From CAIVVT01 sp963757265 (GTDB taxonomy: Bacteria; Acidobacteriota; Terriglobia; Bryobacterales; Bryobacteraceae): DNA of 64,000 nucleotides. Positions 25,575 to 34,952 of this stretch are shown here, piece after piece. The DNA lies in contig CAVWRA010000012.1 in the NCBI GenBank assembly GCA_963757265.1, positions 759,055-823,054 on the forward strand, in the 5' to 3' direction. The notes beneath the pieces were generated by a model that made no database searches, had not been told where the DNA came from, and saw nothing but the letters and a program-made list of their open reading frames with translations. The translations under genes and the position numbers were made by a program. How positions within the stretch are numbered: position 1 is the first letter of the stretch; each line of letters starts with the position of its first letter.

Positions 25575-25906
25575 GAGTTCACTGAGTCCAAACACCGCCG
25601 CCGTAAGGTGATTCGACCCCTGCGGCGGCGGACCTGTCTCTACGTTTCCCCGGTATCATCCCGACGAGGCCAGGTCGCGGCTTCCAATGGGTGCGAGTGC
25701 GAACGGAAGCTGCCTGCGCGGCCGGTGCGACGCCCAGTTGCGCCAGCCCAGCGCGAAAACGCCGCGCCTGGCCGAGCTAAGCCGCGGGCGGTGCTTTTCA
25801 GCCAGTGCATTCGCGAGCTCGCCAGAACATCTCCATGTTTTTCAATGGCTTGGGATTGGCATCTCGAATGCAACTCCTATTGTGAAAGTTGAATTTGGAG
25901 GCCCAT
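25575..25906. other. Intergenic region before the Gly-rich protein gene
   Basis: 332 bases; no protein-like frame. Apart from the GGAGG ribosome-binding site at its right end I see no recognisable element. Confidence 0.5.
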
Positions 25907-26542
25907 ATGACTCGGACATTGCGGTTCCTTTCCCTCGGCGCGGCACTGATGCTGGCGGGTTCGACCGTCGCGCTGGCGGCGACGCGCGGCGGCGGACATT
26001 CTTCGGGTGGTGGTGGCGGCCACTCTGGAGGCGGGCACAGCTACTCCGGCGGCGGACGGTCCTACTCCGGCGGCGGGCGGTCCTACTCCGGCGCAAGCCA
26101 CTCCTACGGCGCGGGGCGCAGCTACTCCAGCGGCAGCTACTCCAACGGCGGCGGACGCGGTTATGCCAGCCGGGGCAACTCGTACGGCGGCGGAGGCGGT
26201 TACTCCAGCCGGGGCAACTCCTACGGCGGCGGACGTGGCTACGCAGCCGGCGGCAGCGCCTGGAACACGGGACGCGGTTACGGTGGCGCAGCCTACGGCG
26301 GGCGCGGCTATGGCGCCGGATCCTACGCCGGACGGGGCTACGTCGGCGGGCGCTTCTACGCCGGCCGGGGCTACTACTGGGGCGGCAGCTTCTGGGCGCG
26401 TCCCTACTTTGGCGTCGGGATCGGTATCCCGTTCGGCTATGGCTACTACTACAACGGAGCATGCGGCTACTATGACGGCTGGGGCCGCTGGATTCCGGCT
26501 CCGTGCTACGACCCCGGCTACAACTCCTATTACGGGCAATAG
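25907..26542 (+). CDS. Small secreted Gly/Ser/Tyr-rich protein
   Basis: 211 residues from the ATG at 25907 (GGAGG five bases upstream preferred over the ATG at 25889). The signal peptide ends near residue 25 (STVALA-ATRGGG). The rest is dominated by GGGRSYSGG and RGYGGG-type repeats, then an aromatic region with GYYWGGSFWARPYFGVGIG, ending in YNSYYGQ. Gly-Tyr-rich secreted proteins of this style are often structural or outer-surface components. Composition could also fit amyloid-like assembly, but this is a guess. It shares the Tyr-rich style of the preceding gene. Confidence 0.7.
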   Translation: MTRTLRFLSLGAALMLAGSTVALAATRGGGHSSGGGGGHSGGGHSYSGGGRSYSGGGRSYSGASHSYGAGRSYSSGSYSNGGGRGYASRGNSYGGGGGYSSRGNSYGGGRGYAAGGSAWNTGRGYGGAAYGGRGYGAGSYAGRGYVGGRFYAGRGYYWGGSFWARPYFGVGIGIPFGYGYYYNGACGYYDGWGRWIPAPCYDPGYNSYYGQ

Positions 26543-26754
26543 GCGGGCCCGCCTGGCGGACTGAGACCGGCGGGTGTGTGGTTGCGGCCGTTACGGGATT
26601 ACAAGGCGCTCGGCGCTGATTTCACGCTGCCAATACCGTGATTTCACCGCGCGAGCGCCATTTTTTTGTTGACACTCAACTCCGCCGCCAAATGCGGCGT
26701 TATTACCGTGAGAACAGTGACTTCACCCTGACTCCAAGTCCCGCAGCGCGATTC
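26543..26754. other. Intergenic region with a hairpin and short repeats
   Basis: The hairpin CGCCGC-CAAAT-GCGGCG is followed by TTATTA on the plus strand and may act as a terminator between the Gly-rich gene and the convergent amidase. TGATTTCAC occurs at 26617 and 26639 and as TGACTTCAC at 26718. Confidence 0.4.
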
Positions 26755-28155
26755 TCAGGCCATCGGCGGCGCCGGAAACGCGCCCCGCGCCTCCTCGAAA
26801 CGCACGCCCAACTCCAGGAGCAGTTCCTCGCTCCACGGCCGCCCCACCAACTGGACCCCCGCCGGCAGGCCTTCCGCATCCCGGCTCACCGGCACCACCA
26901 GGGCCGGCATCCCCAGCAGATTCCAAGGCGAAACCGGCCGGATGGCGTCCATCAGGCTGATGTCTCCATCGGGGGTTGGAAAAACGCGCTGCAGGTGCGC
27001 GAAGGCGGTCACGCCAAAGGCCGGCATCAGCACGACCGGCGTGGCCCGCATGGCCTCCAGCAACCGGGCCCGCATTTCGTCGCGCCGGCTTAGCTTCAGG
27101 CACAGCTCGAGCAGCGTCGGCGCCGACTGGCCCTGCACCGTGTCGATCAGTTCCAGGCCCGTCCAGTGGCACTGCGCCTCGCGGCCGCTGATGAGCGCCC
27201 GCAGCAGCACAGCCAGCACGTCGACAAAGAAGAAGCGCCACAGCTCGTGCGCGCCACGCACCAGTTCGAAATCGAAAGGGGTCACCTCCAGCCCCATGTT
27301 CTCGAGGATCTGCGCCGCCCGTTGGACGGCCCCGCGCACCGCCGGCTGGACCGGCGTCTCGCCGCATTGCTCGAGCACGCCCACCCGCCGCGGCAGCGCC
27401 GGCGCATCGCCCACGGGCACCGGGGCGGAGAAGGGATCGCCCGGATCGTCCCCCGCCAGCACCCGGTACAGCGCCCGCACATCCGCCACCGTGCGCGCCA
27501 TCGGGCCGCCCACGCCCATGAATCCGGTCGGATGCGCGATCACCGGCCAGTGGCCTGCGGCGGGCACGCGCCCCGGCGTCGGTTTCAGGCCGCAAATCCC
27601 GCAAAAATGAGCCGGTTGGCGGATGGAGCCGCCGCCGTCGCTGCCGATGCCCCCGGCGCTGCAAAACGAGGCGATGGCCGCGGCCTCACCGCCGCTCGAG
27701 CCACCGCTGGTGCGCTCCAGGTTCCAGGGGTTGTTGGTGCGGCCGATATAGCCGTTGTCGGTCTCGTAATTCATCAGGAATTCGGGGCAGCTGGTCTTGC
27801 CGGTGATCACCGCGCCGGCGGCCTTGAGGCGCGCCGCGGCCCATGAATCCGTCGCGGCGATCTCGTTGCGCCGCAGCAGGCTGCCGGTGCGGGTGGCGTG
27901 GCCGGCCAGGTCGAAGGAGTCCTTCAGCGTCAGCGGCACGCCCAGCAGGGCCGGGATCTCGCCGCCGCGCATCAGCCGCTCCTCGGCCGCCCGCGCGGCC
28001 TTCCGCGCCTCGTCGGGAACAAGTTCGATGAACGCGTTGAGGGATGGGTTCAGGCGCTCGATCTGATGGAGCGTCGCGTCGAGCACTTCAACTGGCGAAA
28101 CCTGCCGCCGGCGGATGAACTCTGCCAGGCGCACCAGGCTGTGGCGGATGGGCAT
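26755..28155 (-). CDS. Amidase signature family protein
   Basis: 466 residues. The amidase signature is complete: Lys in ITGKTSCPEFL, the cis-Ser and nucleophile Ser within SGGSSGGEAAAIASF and GGIGSDGGGSIRQPAHFCGI. This Ser-cisSer-Lys family hydrolyses carboxamides and includes GatA, but GatB/GatC genes are absent nearby, and lengths and C-terminus (VQLVGRPWSEELLLELG) fit a stand-alone amidase. Substrate unknown. TAGAGT is located six bases before the ATG and no Shine-Dalgarno is seen. Confidence 0.88.
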   Translation of the reverse strand: MPIRHSLVRLAEFIRRRQVSPVEVLDATLHQIERLNPSLNAFIELVPDEARKAARAAEERLMRGGEIPALLGVPLTLKDSFDLAGHATRTGSLLRRNEIAATDSWAAARLKAAGAVITGKTSCPEFLMNYETDNGYIGRTNNPWNLERTSGGSSGGEAAAIASFCSAGGIGSDGGGSIRQPAHFCGICGLKPTPGRVPAAGHWPVIAHPTGFMGVGGPMARTVADVRALYRVLAGDDPGDPFSAPVPVGDAPALPRRVGVLEQCGETPVQPAVRGAVQRAAQILENMGLEVTPFDFELVRGAHELWRFFFVDVLAVLLRALISGREAQCHWTGLELIDTVQGQSAPTLLELCLKLSRRDEMRARLLEAMRATPVVLMPAFGVTAFAHLQRVFPTPDGDISLMDAIRPVSPWNLLGMPALVVPVSRDAEGLPAGVQLVGRPWSEELLLELGVRFEEARGAFPAPPMA

Positions 28156-28161
28156 GGTTTC

Positions 28162-28167
28162 ACTCTA
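28162..28167 (-). promoter_or_regulatory. Putative -10 element of the amidase gene (leaderless)
   Basis: TAGAGT on the minus strand, six bases before the ATG at 28155. Confidence 0.35.
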
Positions 28168-28276
28168 ACCGACGCCTTCCATCCAGCCCCAGCGAGATTT
28201 TTCCGTCGCCACGGGCACCAATATTGGTACAACCCGATTTGTCTGAAACGGCAACAGTCGCAATGGGGCTTCCGTC

Positions 28277-29851
28277 ATGTCCAGGCGCGCTTTCCTCCTT
28301 CTGACCGCCCTGCTGTGGTCCTATCCCGCTGCCCAAGCCTCGACCGTCAGCGTCGCCGCGGACACTTATATCGCCTCCACGGCGCGGACGACAAATTACG
28401 GCACTGCGACCACCCTGAACGTAGGCGGCGGATCCCTCACGCTGCTCAGCTTCAACCTGGCCGCTCTGCCCTCCGGGCTCACCTCCGCCAACGTGCAGAA
28501 AGCCACGCTCACCGTCTTTGTGAACAAGGTCACGACGGCCGGCGGACTGGATTTCCTGCCCATCAACGGCGCCTGGTCGGAGTCCACCGTCACCTGGAGC
28601 ACCGCCCCGGCGCGCGGAGCGGCATTCTCAAGCGACGTGCCAGTGAGCGTGGCCAATACGTTTCTCACTGTTGACGTCACGTCGCTGGTGCAGAATTGGC
28701 TCTCCGGAACCGCGAGCTACGGCATCGCGATTCGGGCCGCGTCGGCGCAGTCGTTGACCGTGGTGAGCCTCGATAGCAAGGAAGCAACGGCCACCAGCCA
28801 CGCCGCGTTCCTGGATGTGACTGTCACCCCCGCCGCCCAGATCGGGATCCAGGGGCAAACCGGCCCCGCCGGGCCGCCCGGTCCGCAGGGAGCTCCGGGG
28901 CCCGCCGGACCCGCAGGAACCGCGGGCGCGACCGGTCCTCAAGGGCCTGCCGGTCCGGCCGGCCTCCCGGGACCCGCGACTCCTAACCTGCGCGCCATCG
29001 CCCTGTTGAAGTGGTTTCCCACTTACTCCCTCACCTTCTATATCGGAGCGCAGCCGCGCGGCATTGCCTTCGACGGGGCCAACATGTGGATCACCAGCCC
29101 AAGCTCGGCCCTGACGCCGCTGCCCGTGAACGTCAGCATGACATCGGGCGGAGGCGATTGCGGTCCCGCCGGGTTCTATGGCGTGGCCTTCGATGGGGGC
29201 AACATCTGGGTCACCGCTCCCAGCCAGAACAGCGTATACGAAATCGCTCTCGGAGTTAGCTCCTATTGCCAAACCGGTCCGCCCATCGCCACCGGCAATG
29301 GTCCGGCCGGCATCGCCTTCGACGGCGCGAACATCTGGGTCGCCAATACCCTCGACGGCACCGTGACCAAGCTGCGCTCGAGCGACGGGACCAAACTGGG
29401 CACATTCCCCACCGGCCTCAACCCGTCCGGCATCGCCTTTGATGGCGCCAACATCTGGGTCGCCAATCAGGGCGCCAACTCCGTCACCGAGTTGCGCGCC
29501 AGCGACGGCGCGAACCTGGGTTCCTACTCCACCGGCAGCGCCCCTGCCGGTATCGCTTTCGACGGCGCCCATATGTGGGTGGCCGCGGGAGGCGGCGTGG
29601 TCGAGCTAAGGGTTGCCGACGGCGCCAATCTCGGTTTCTACCCCACCGGCAGCGGCGCCACGGGAGTGGCCTTCGACGGCGCCAACATCTGGGTCACGAA
29701 CAGCGGAAGCAATACCGTGACCGTGCTGCGCTCGAGCAACGGCACAAACCTGGGCTCCTATCCAGCAGGCAACGCCCCCGGCGGCATCGCCTTCGATGGC
29801 GCCAATATGTGGGTGCTCAATACGGCCGACGGCACCGTGACCAAGTTCTAG
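28277..29851 (+). CDS. Secreted DNRLRE domain - collagen-like - seven-blade repeat protein
   Basis: 524 residues. Signal peptide (1-21), then a DNRLRE-type domain (about 22-190; VSVAADTYIASTARTTNYGT) as found in surface proteins. About 15 Gly-X-Y triplets follow (residues about 192-237; GPAGPPGPQGAPGPAGPAG). From residue about 250 to the end there are seven units built on GIAFDGANIWVAN, each followed by a TVTKLR / SDGT stretch, as in YVTN-type beta-propellers. The order reads as anchor or adhesion domain, collagen-like stalk and propeller head. No catalytic residues are apparent. Confidence 0.8.
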   Translation: MSRRAFLLLTALLWSYPAAQASTVSVAADTYIASTARTTNYGTATTLNVGGGSLTLLSFNLAALPSGLTSANVQKATLTVFVNKVTTAGGLDFLPINGAWSESTVTWSTAPARGAAFSSDVPVSVANTFLTVDVTSLVQNWLSGTASYGIAIRAASAQSLTVVSLDSKEATATSHAAFLDVTVTPAAQIGIQGQTGPAGPPGPQGAPGPAGPAGTAGATGPQGPAGPAGLPGPATPNLRAIALLKWFPTYSLTFYIGAQPRGIAFDGANMWITSPSSALTPLPVNVSMTSGGGDCGPAGFYGVAFDGGNIWVTAPSQNSVYEIALGVSSYCQTGPPIATGNGPAGIAFDGANIWVANTLDGTVTKLRSSDGTKLGTFPTGLNPSGIAFDGANIWVANQGANSVTELRASDGANLGSYSTGSAPAGIAFDGAHMWVAAGGGVVELRVADGANLGFYPTGSGATGVAFDGANIWVTNSGSNTVTVLRSSNGTNLGSYPAGNAPGGIAFDGANMWVLNTADGTVTKF

Positions 29852-30064
29852 CACTCGAACTCAGAACGGGGAATCGGTTGGCCCGCGAGCCGGACAGGCG
29901 CCCGATCTGGAAAGGCCGATTCTCCCTCCAATTAGACGCCGCGGCGAATTCGTTGCCCGTCTCGAACAAAGGTTCAACGAGCGGCCAGCGAAAATACGCC
30001 CGGCTGTGGCCTGCCATCGACCGATTATCGCGTCTCATTTTGCTCATCGTCTGCACATCCGGGT

Positions 30065-30070
30065 TACGAT
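30065..30070 (+). promoter_or_regulatory. Putative -10 element of moeA (leaderless)
   Basis: TACGAT, seven bases before the GTG at 30078; no Shine-Dalgarno. Confidence 0.4.
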
Positions 30071-30077
30071 CTTAAAT

Positions 30078-31271
30078 GTGACTGCGCTGAGTTTTGAGGA
30101 TGCGCGCGAGGCCGTCATTCAGGTCGCGCGCGCCAAGGGGCAAAAGCCCGAGCGGGAAGAGGTCGCGTTGGGGCAGGCGTGGGGGCGCGTGCTGGCCGTC
30201 AAGGTCGGGGCGGACCGCGACGATCCGCCGCTCGACCGCGCCCTGCGCGACGGCTTTGCCCTGCGCAGCGCCGATACGCCGGGCACGCTGGCGCTGATCG
30301 GCGAGTTGCGAGCCGGTGCGGTCTTTCCCGACGAGCTTCCGCCGCGGCAGGCGCTGCAGATCATGACCGGCGCGCCCGTTCCCCTGGGCGCCGACGCGGT
30401 GCTGATGGTCGAGCACGCCGTGGTGGAAGGCCGAACCCTGCGTGTGGAAGCCGCCGTGGAGCCCGGCGCGTACGTGAACCCGCGCGGCTGCCAGGCCAAA
30501 CGCGGCGATGTGGTGCTGAGGGCTGGCACGCGCCTGGGTTACGCCGAGGTGGCGATGCTGGCCTCGGCCGGAGTGTCACAGGTGGTCGTGTACCAGAAGC
30601 CGCGCGTTGCGATCCTGCCCACCGGCGACGAGCTGGTGGAGGTGACGCGGCGCCCGCTGGCGCACCAGGTGCGGGACTCCAACTCCTGGTCGCTGGCCGC
30701 GCAGGTGGAGCGCGCCGGCGGAGTGCCGGTCCTGTTGCCCACGGCGCCCGACGTGTTGGAGCGCACGGCGGAGCTGATCGGCGAAGGGCTGAAAAACGAT
30801 CTGTTGCTGATCGCCGGAGGCGTCTCAACGGGCCTTTACGATGTCGTGGAGGCGGCGCTGGCGCGGCGCTCGGCGGAGCTGTGCTTCGACGGCGTGCTGA
30901 TCCAGCCGGGGCGGCCGCTGGTCTTCGGCCGGGCGCCCGAAAAGCTGTTTTTCGGCCTGCCGGGCAATCCCGTCTCCACGATGGTGTGCTTCGAGCTGTT
31001 CGCCCGCGCCGCGGTGGAGTTGGTGGGCGGGGAAAACGAGCCGTTTCTGCCGCTGCTGGAGTCCGTGCTGACCGAGGATTTCCAGCATGCGCCCGGCCTG
31101 ACGCGTTTCCTGCCTGCGCGGCTGAGCGCCGACGGCAGCCAGGTGACGCCCGTGGCCTGGCGCGGCTCGACGGACGTGGCCGCGGTGTGCCGGTCGAACT
31201 GCTTCCTGGTGGCTGCGGCGGACCAGCCGGCCTACCCCGCCGGCAAGCGCATCCGGGTGCTGCCGCGATGA
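30078..31271 (+). CDS. moeA: Molybdopterin molybdenumtransferase MoeA
   Basis: 397 residues from the GTG at 30078; the frame is open from 30006 but the extra residues lie upstream of the promoter-like hexamer. The MoeA layout is complete: N-terminal MoeA domains (DRALRDGFALRSAD, QIMTGAPVPLGADAVLMVEH), the MoCF-binding domain with ILPTGDELVEV and GGVSTGLYDVVEAAL, and the C-terminal domain. It inserts molybdate into adenylated molybdopterin in the cytoplasm. First gene of moeA-moaC-mogA, with 16 bases to moaC. Confidence 0.93.
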   Translation: MTALSFEDAREAVIQVARAKGQKPEREEVALGQAWGRVLAVKVGADRDDPPLDRALRDGFALRSADTPGTLALIGELRAGAVFPDELPPRQALQIMTGAPVPLGADAVLMVEHAVVEGRTLRVEAAVEPGAYVNPRGCQAKRGDVVLRAGTRLGYAEVAMLASAGVSQVVVYQKPRVAILPTGDELVEVTRRPLAHQVRDSNSWSLAAQVERAGGVPVLLPTAPDVLERTAELIGEGLKNDLLLIAGGVSTGLYDVVEAALARRSAELCFDGVLIQPGRPLVFGRAPEKLFFGLPGNPVSTMVCFELFARAAVELVGGENEPFLPLLESVLTEDFQHAPGLTRFLPARLSADGSQVTPVAWRGSTDVAAVCRSNCFLVAAADQPAYPAGKRIRVLPR

Positions 31272-31287
31272 GCCGGAGGAGCCGGCG

Positions 31288-31782
31288 GTGAGCGGCCGGG
31301 CGAGCCATTTCGATGCCGCCGGGAAGGTGCGCATGGTGGACGTCTCGCCCAAACCGGAGAGCGTCCGCACGGCGCGCGCGCGGGCCTTCGTGCGGATAAG
31401 CCGGGCCACGCTGCGGGCGCTCGGGGAAAACCCGAAAGGCAATCCGCTCGAGGTGGCGCGCATCGCCGGCATCCAGGCCGCCAAACGGACCTCCGAGCTG
31501 ATCCCGCTGTGCCATCCGCTGATGCTCACTCATGCCGACGTGGAAATCACGCTGAAACGCGGCGGCGTGCTGATTGAAGCGACAGCCGCCACGACAGCCC
31601 AGACGGGCGTTGAAATGGAGGCTCTCACAGCGGCCAGCGTGGCCGCATTGACGGTTTATGACATGACCAAGGGGCTGGATAAGGGCATCATCATCGAGCG
31701 CATCGAGTTGCTCGAGAAAACCGGCGGCCGGAGCGGGACATGGCGGCGTCAGGCGGGCAAGAAGGGAGCGCGCCAGCCGTGA
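31288..31782 (+). CDS. moaC: Cyclic pyranopterin monophosphate synthase MoaC
   Basis: 164 residues from a GTG. Conserved motifs: FDAAGKVRMVDVS at the start, the active-site segment KRTSELIPLCHPLML, GVEMEALTAASVAALTVYDM and the catalytic Lys region TKGLDKGI. It converts the MoaA product into cyclic pyranopterin monophosphate in Mo-cofactor synthesis. MoaA is not in the window. The stop codon overlaps the mogA start (GTGA). Confidence 0.94.
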   Translation: MSGRASHFDAAGKVRMVDVSPKPESVRTARARAFVRISRATLRALGENPKGNPLEVARIAGIQAAKRTSELIPLCHPLMLTHADVEITLKRGGVLIEATAATTAQTGVEMEALTAASVAALTVYDMTKGLDKGIIIERIELLEKTGGRSGTWRRQAGKKGARQP

Positions 31783-32297
31783 AGCTGCGCGCCGCGGTGC
31801 TGACCATCAGCGACCGCTGCCACGCCGGGACGCGGGTGGACGTGAGCGGCCCGGCGGTGGCGGCGCGGCTGGCCGAACGCGGTTTCGACGTGGCCTGGCG
31901 CGAGGTGCTCCCGGACGAGCGCACGGCCATCGAGGCGCGTCTGAAGGAACTGGCCGGGGCGGGCGATTGCCAGGTGATCTTCACTACCGGCGGAACGGGC
32001 GTGACGGCGCGCGACATCACGCCGGAAGCTACGCGGGCGGTGGTGGAACGCGAGCTCCCGGGCCTGGGCGAGCTGATGCGCGCCGAAGGGCTGAAAAAGA
32101 CGCGGCGGGCGGCGCTGTCGCGGGCCACGGCGGGCACGCTCGCCGGCGCCCTGATCGTCAATCTGCCGGGCTCGCCCCGAGGCGCGCGGGAGTCGCTGGA
32201 TGCTATCGTGGATCTGGCGCCGCATATCGTGGAGCTGTTGCAAGGCCGCACGGCGCACGAGCCAGGAGCAGGGCCCGCGGCGGAGCAACCGGAGTGA
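31779..32297 (+). CDS. mogA: Molybdopterin adenylyltransferase MogA/MoaB family
   Basis: 172 residues from a GTG that overlaps the moaC stop by four bases; GAAGGGAG is about a dozen bases upstream. An earlier ATG at 31740 is possible but would overlap moaC by 43 bases. Family motifs: VLTISDRCHAG, IFTTGGTGVTARDITPEAT and ALIVNLPGSPRGARESL. It adenylates molybdopterin before MoeA inserts molybdate. Together with moeA and moaC it forms a compact cofactor operon. Confidence 0.92.
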   Translation: MKLRAAVLTISDRCHAGTRVDVSGPAVAARLAERGFDVAWREVLPDERTAIEARLKELAGAGDCQVIFTTGGTGVTARDITPEATRAVVERELPGLGELMRAEGLKKTRRAALSRATAGTLAGALIVNLPGSPRGARESLDAIVDLAPHIVELLQGRTAHEPGAGPAAEQPE

Positions 32298-32346
32298 AGT
32301 CGGAAGCATCCTCTACCTAGAGCGACTGTGGAACAGGTAAAGCGGA

Positions 32347-33546
32347 ATGGGACTTAACATGAAGCCCGGTTATATCCTTGCCCTGGCCGCGGGCGCGTTG
32401 CTGCTGGCGGCTGCGGCGGCGCCTCAGCCGCAGGACCCGGCCACCATCCAGCCCCCGCCTCCGGCCAAGATCCTGCCCGGAATGGTGGATCCCGACCGTG
32501 CCAAGCCGGCCGGGCCGGTTCTGCCAGCGCCGCTGCCGAAGCCGCCGGCCGAGGAAGGTCCGCTGATTCGCAGCACGCTGCAGGTGGTGCTCGTGCCGAC
32601 CATGGTGACCGACAAGAAGGGTCATACCGTCAATGGCCTGCGCGACACCGATTTCGAGTTGTACGACAACGACCAACTGCAGAAGATCGACCGCGACATC
32701 GCCTTTCTGCCGATGTCGATGGTGATTTGCATTCAGCGCAGCGCTAACGTCGAGGCCGTGCTGCCGAAGATCCGCCGGATCGGCACCGAACTCACTGACC
32801 TGCTGATCGGCGAAGGCGGCGAGGCCGCCGTGGTGAGCTTCGATCATCGCATCGAAACCGTGCAGGAGTTCACCAGCGACGGCGACAAGATCAACCGCGT
32901 CGTGGAGAAGCTCAGGCCGGGCGGGCAGAACAGCCGCATGATCGACGCCGTCGAGCAGGCCGTGCACATGCTGAAGTACAAGAGAGACCGCCGCAAGGTG
33001 GTTCTCCTGATTTCGGAGACGCTGGACCGCTCCAGCGAAGCGCATGTGCGCGAAGTGGCGTTGGAACTGGAGCTGAACAACATCGAGGTCTACACCCTGA
33101 ACATCAGCCGCATCGTCACGTCGCTGACCGCGGCGCCCACTCTGCCGCGGCCCGATCCCTTCCCGGCCGGCGCGCGGCCTCATCCGGCGGGCACATCGGA
33201 CGACCCCACGACGATGGCGCAACTCGACGGCGCTCCGGGCGACAGCGCGGACCTGGTTCCGGTGCTCGAGGAGATGTACCGCGGGGTGAAGGCGATCTTC
33301 ATCCGCAACCCGGCGCGCGTGTTCACCAAGCTGACTGGCGGGCGCGAGTACAGCTTCCTGTCCCAGGCCGATCTGGCCAACGCGATCGGGGAGATCGGCC
33401 GGACACTCCGCAGCCAGTACATTCTGAGCTATTCGCCCAACAACAAACTGGAGGGCGGATATCACCGGATCCACGTGGACGTGGCGCACGAGGGCTACAA
33501 AGTGCGCACGCGGCCGGGCTACTGGATGGCCGGAGTGCCGGACTAG
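32347..33546 (+). CDS. Secreted VWFA-related domain protein (acidobacterial type) lacking a canonical MIDAS
   Basis: 399 residues; signal peptide about 6-27, a Pro-rich linker, then an Ig-like segment (VTDKKGHTVNGLRDTDFELYDN) typical of acidobacterial VWFA-related proteins. In the VWA domain the metal-binding DxSxS motif is expected after the first strand, but the sequence there reads SMVICIQRSANVEA, so the leading Asp is missing. The end has LRSQYILSYSPNN and YHRIHVDVAHEGYKVRTRPG, characteristic of the family. Function unknown; probably protein-protein binding in the periplasm. The start could also be the ATG at 32359. Confidence 0.8.
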   Translation: MGLNMKPGYILALAAGALLLAAAAAPQPQDPATIQPPPPAKILPGMVDPDRAKPAGPVLPAPLPKPPAEEGPLIRSTLQVVLVPTMVTDKKGHTVNGLRDTDFELYDNDQLQKIDRDIAFLPMSMVICIQRSANVEAVLPKIRRIGTELTDLLIGEGGEAAVVSFDHRIETVQEFTSDGDKINRVVEKLRPGGQNSRMIDAVEQAVHMLKYKRDRRKVVLLISETLDRSSEAHVREVALELELNNIEVYTLNISRIVTSLTAAPTLPRPDPFPAGARPHPAGTSDDPTTMAQLDGAPGDSADLVPVLEEMYRGVKAIFIRNPARVFTKLTGGREYSFLSQADLANAIGEIGRTLRSQYILSYSPNNKLEGGYHRIHVDVAHEGYKVRTRPGYWMAGVPD

Positions 33547-33673
33547 CCGCCCGGGCCAGGTACTGCAAACAGTATCGAATTGCGTGTCGGCGCACCTGCG
33601 CGCGCTTGCATCAGGCCGCGCGCGGGCATAGAGTGGGCATCGGCCAAGGCTTTGGCCGGAGGTGATGCCCAAC

Positions 33674-34903
33674 ATGATGAACCAGACTCGCCGCGTATTT
33701 CTGGGCGCTTCGCTGCCCTTGGGTGTGAGCGCGCTCTCGACGGCGCGCGTGCCCGGCGCGAACGACCGCATCCGCATCGGCGTGGTGGGCACGGGCGGGC
33801 GCGGGCAATACCTGATGGGCTCGCTGCTGCGGCTGGCGCCAAATGAAGTCGCCTTCCCGGCGGTGTGCGACATTTACGACGTGCGGCGCGCGCAGGCCGC
33901 GAAGCTGGCCGGCGGAGGCGCGGAACAATACGTCAACTATCGCCAACTGGTCGAGCGCAAGGATCTGGACGCCGTGATCGTGTCGACGCCCGACCACTGG
34001 CACGCCACCGTGGCGATCGCGGCGATGCAGGCCGGCAAGGACGTCTACGTCGAGAAGCCGATGGTGCACCAGCCGGCCGAGGGCCAGGCACTGGTGGCGG
34101 CGGCGCGGGCTAATGGGCGGATCGTCGAAGTGGGGATGCAGGGCCGCGGGCTGCCGCAGTTCGTCGAAGCTAAGCAAAAATACATCGACACCGGCATCAT
34201 GGGCAAGATGGGCTTCGCGCGGACCTGGTATTTGTCGAACGGCGGCTACGCGCAGGTGGCGCCGGCGGGCTTCGAGAAAAAGCCGGACGGGTTGGATTGG
34301 GAGCGCTGGACCGGGCCGGGGCCGAAGGTTCCGTGGAATCCGGGAATTTACTTTAGCCCGTATAAATGGCTGTATTACGACGGCGGGATGATCATGGGCA
34401 TCGGGATCCACGTGATGGATTCGGCTCATCACTGGCTGGGGCTGCGGCACGCGGCCGCGGCGAGCGTGGGCGGCGGGACGTATTTCTACAAAGACGGGCG
34501 CGACACGCCGGACGTGGTCTCGTGCGTCTTTGACTACGCCGAGGAGGCGACGGTGACGTTCACGGCGGAGTGCCTGACGGTGCCGGGCGTGAGGACTTCG
34601 GCGGGCGTCGAGCTGCGCGGCAGCGGCGGCGTGCTGTGGGCCGAGCGCTACGTGGTGGACACGGGTTACACCTACACGCCGAACACGAAATACAGCAAGG
34701 CCGAGCCCGCGCGGGCCGGCGGCACGGGCGCCGCGGCGGACGTGATTCTGCTCGACTGGCTGGCGCGCATGCGCGACCGCCGGCGCACCATGGCCAGCGA
34801 AGTGGAAGGCTATTATTCGGCCATCACCTGCCACCTGGCGGCTGTGGCCTACGCGAATAAGGCCCGTGTGTTGTGGAATCCGGCGTGGGACCTGCCCGCC
34901 TGA
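33674..34903 (+). CDS. Gfo/Idh/MocA family oxidoreductase, Tat-exported
   Basis: 409 residues from the ATG at 33674 with GGAGGT ten bases upstream. The twin-arginine signal is QTRRVFLGASLPLG. The Rossmann fold has RIRIGVVGTGGRGQYLMGSL, the cofactor-proximal VIVSTPDHWHATVAIAAM and the catalytic VYVEKPMVHQPAEG. The C-terminal domain contains the GIGIHVMDSAHHWLG block. Exported members of this family, with tightly bound NAD(P), act on sugars and derivatives; the substrate is not evident. It is followed 49 bases later by a metallo-hydrolase. Confidence 0.85.
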   Translation: MMNQTRRVFLGASLPLGVSALSTARVPGANDRIRIGVVGTGGRGQYLMGSLLRLAPNEVAFPAVCDIYDVRRAQAAKLAGGGAEQYVNYRQLVERKDLDAVIVSTPDHWHATVAIAAMQAGKDVYVEKPMVHQPAEGQALVAAARANGRIVEVGMQGRGLPQFVEAKQKYIDTGIMGKMGFARTWYLSNGGYAQVAPAGFEKKPDGLDWERWTGPGPKVPWNPGIYFSPYKWLYYDGGMIMGIGIHVMDSAHHWLGLRHAAAASVGGGTYFYKDGRDTPDVVSCVFDYAEEATVTFTAECLTVPGVRTSAGVELRGSGGVLWAERYVVDTGYTYTPNTKYSKAEPARAGGTGAAADVILLDWLARMRDRRRTMASEVEGYYSAITCHLAAVAYANKARVLWNPAWDLPA

Positions 34904-34952
34904 GGGCCTCCGGCCACGCATGGCCTCCTAAAATGGAGAGGAGGACAAAGCG

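Noticed and set aside
25687..26475. Arg-rich open frame overlapping the Gly-rich protein gene
   Set aside because: It is the alternate frame of GGC-rich repeats; the frame with a signal peptide and GGAGG site is the real one.
26617..26726. Three TGA(T/C)TTCAC copies as a CRISPR-like array
   Set aside because: Units are nine bases long with unequal spacing; far too short for CRISPR repeats.
32317..33873. Minus-strand open frame of 518 codons
   Set aside because: Crosses the VWA gene and the following start region on the opposite strand; composition is shadow-like.
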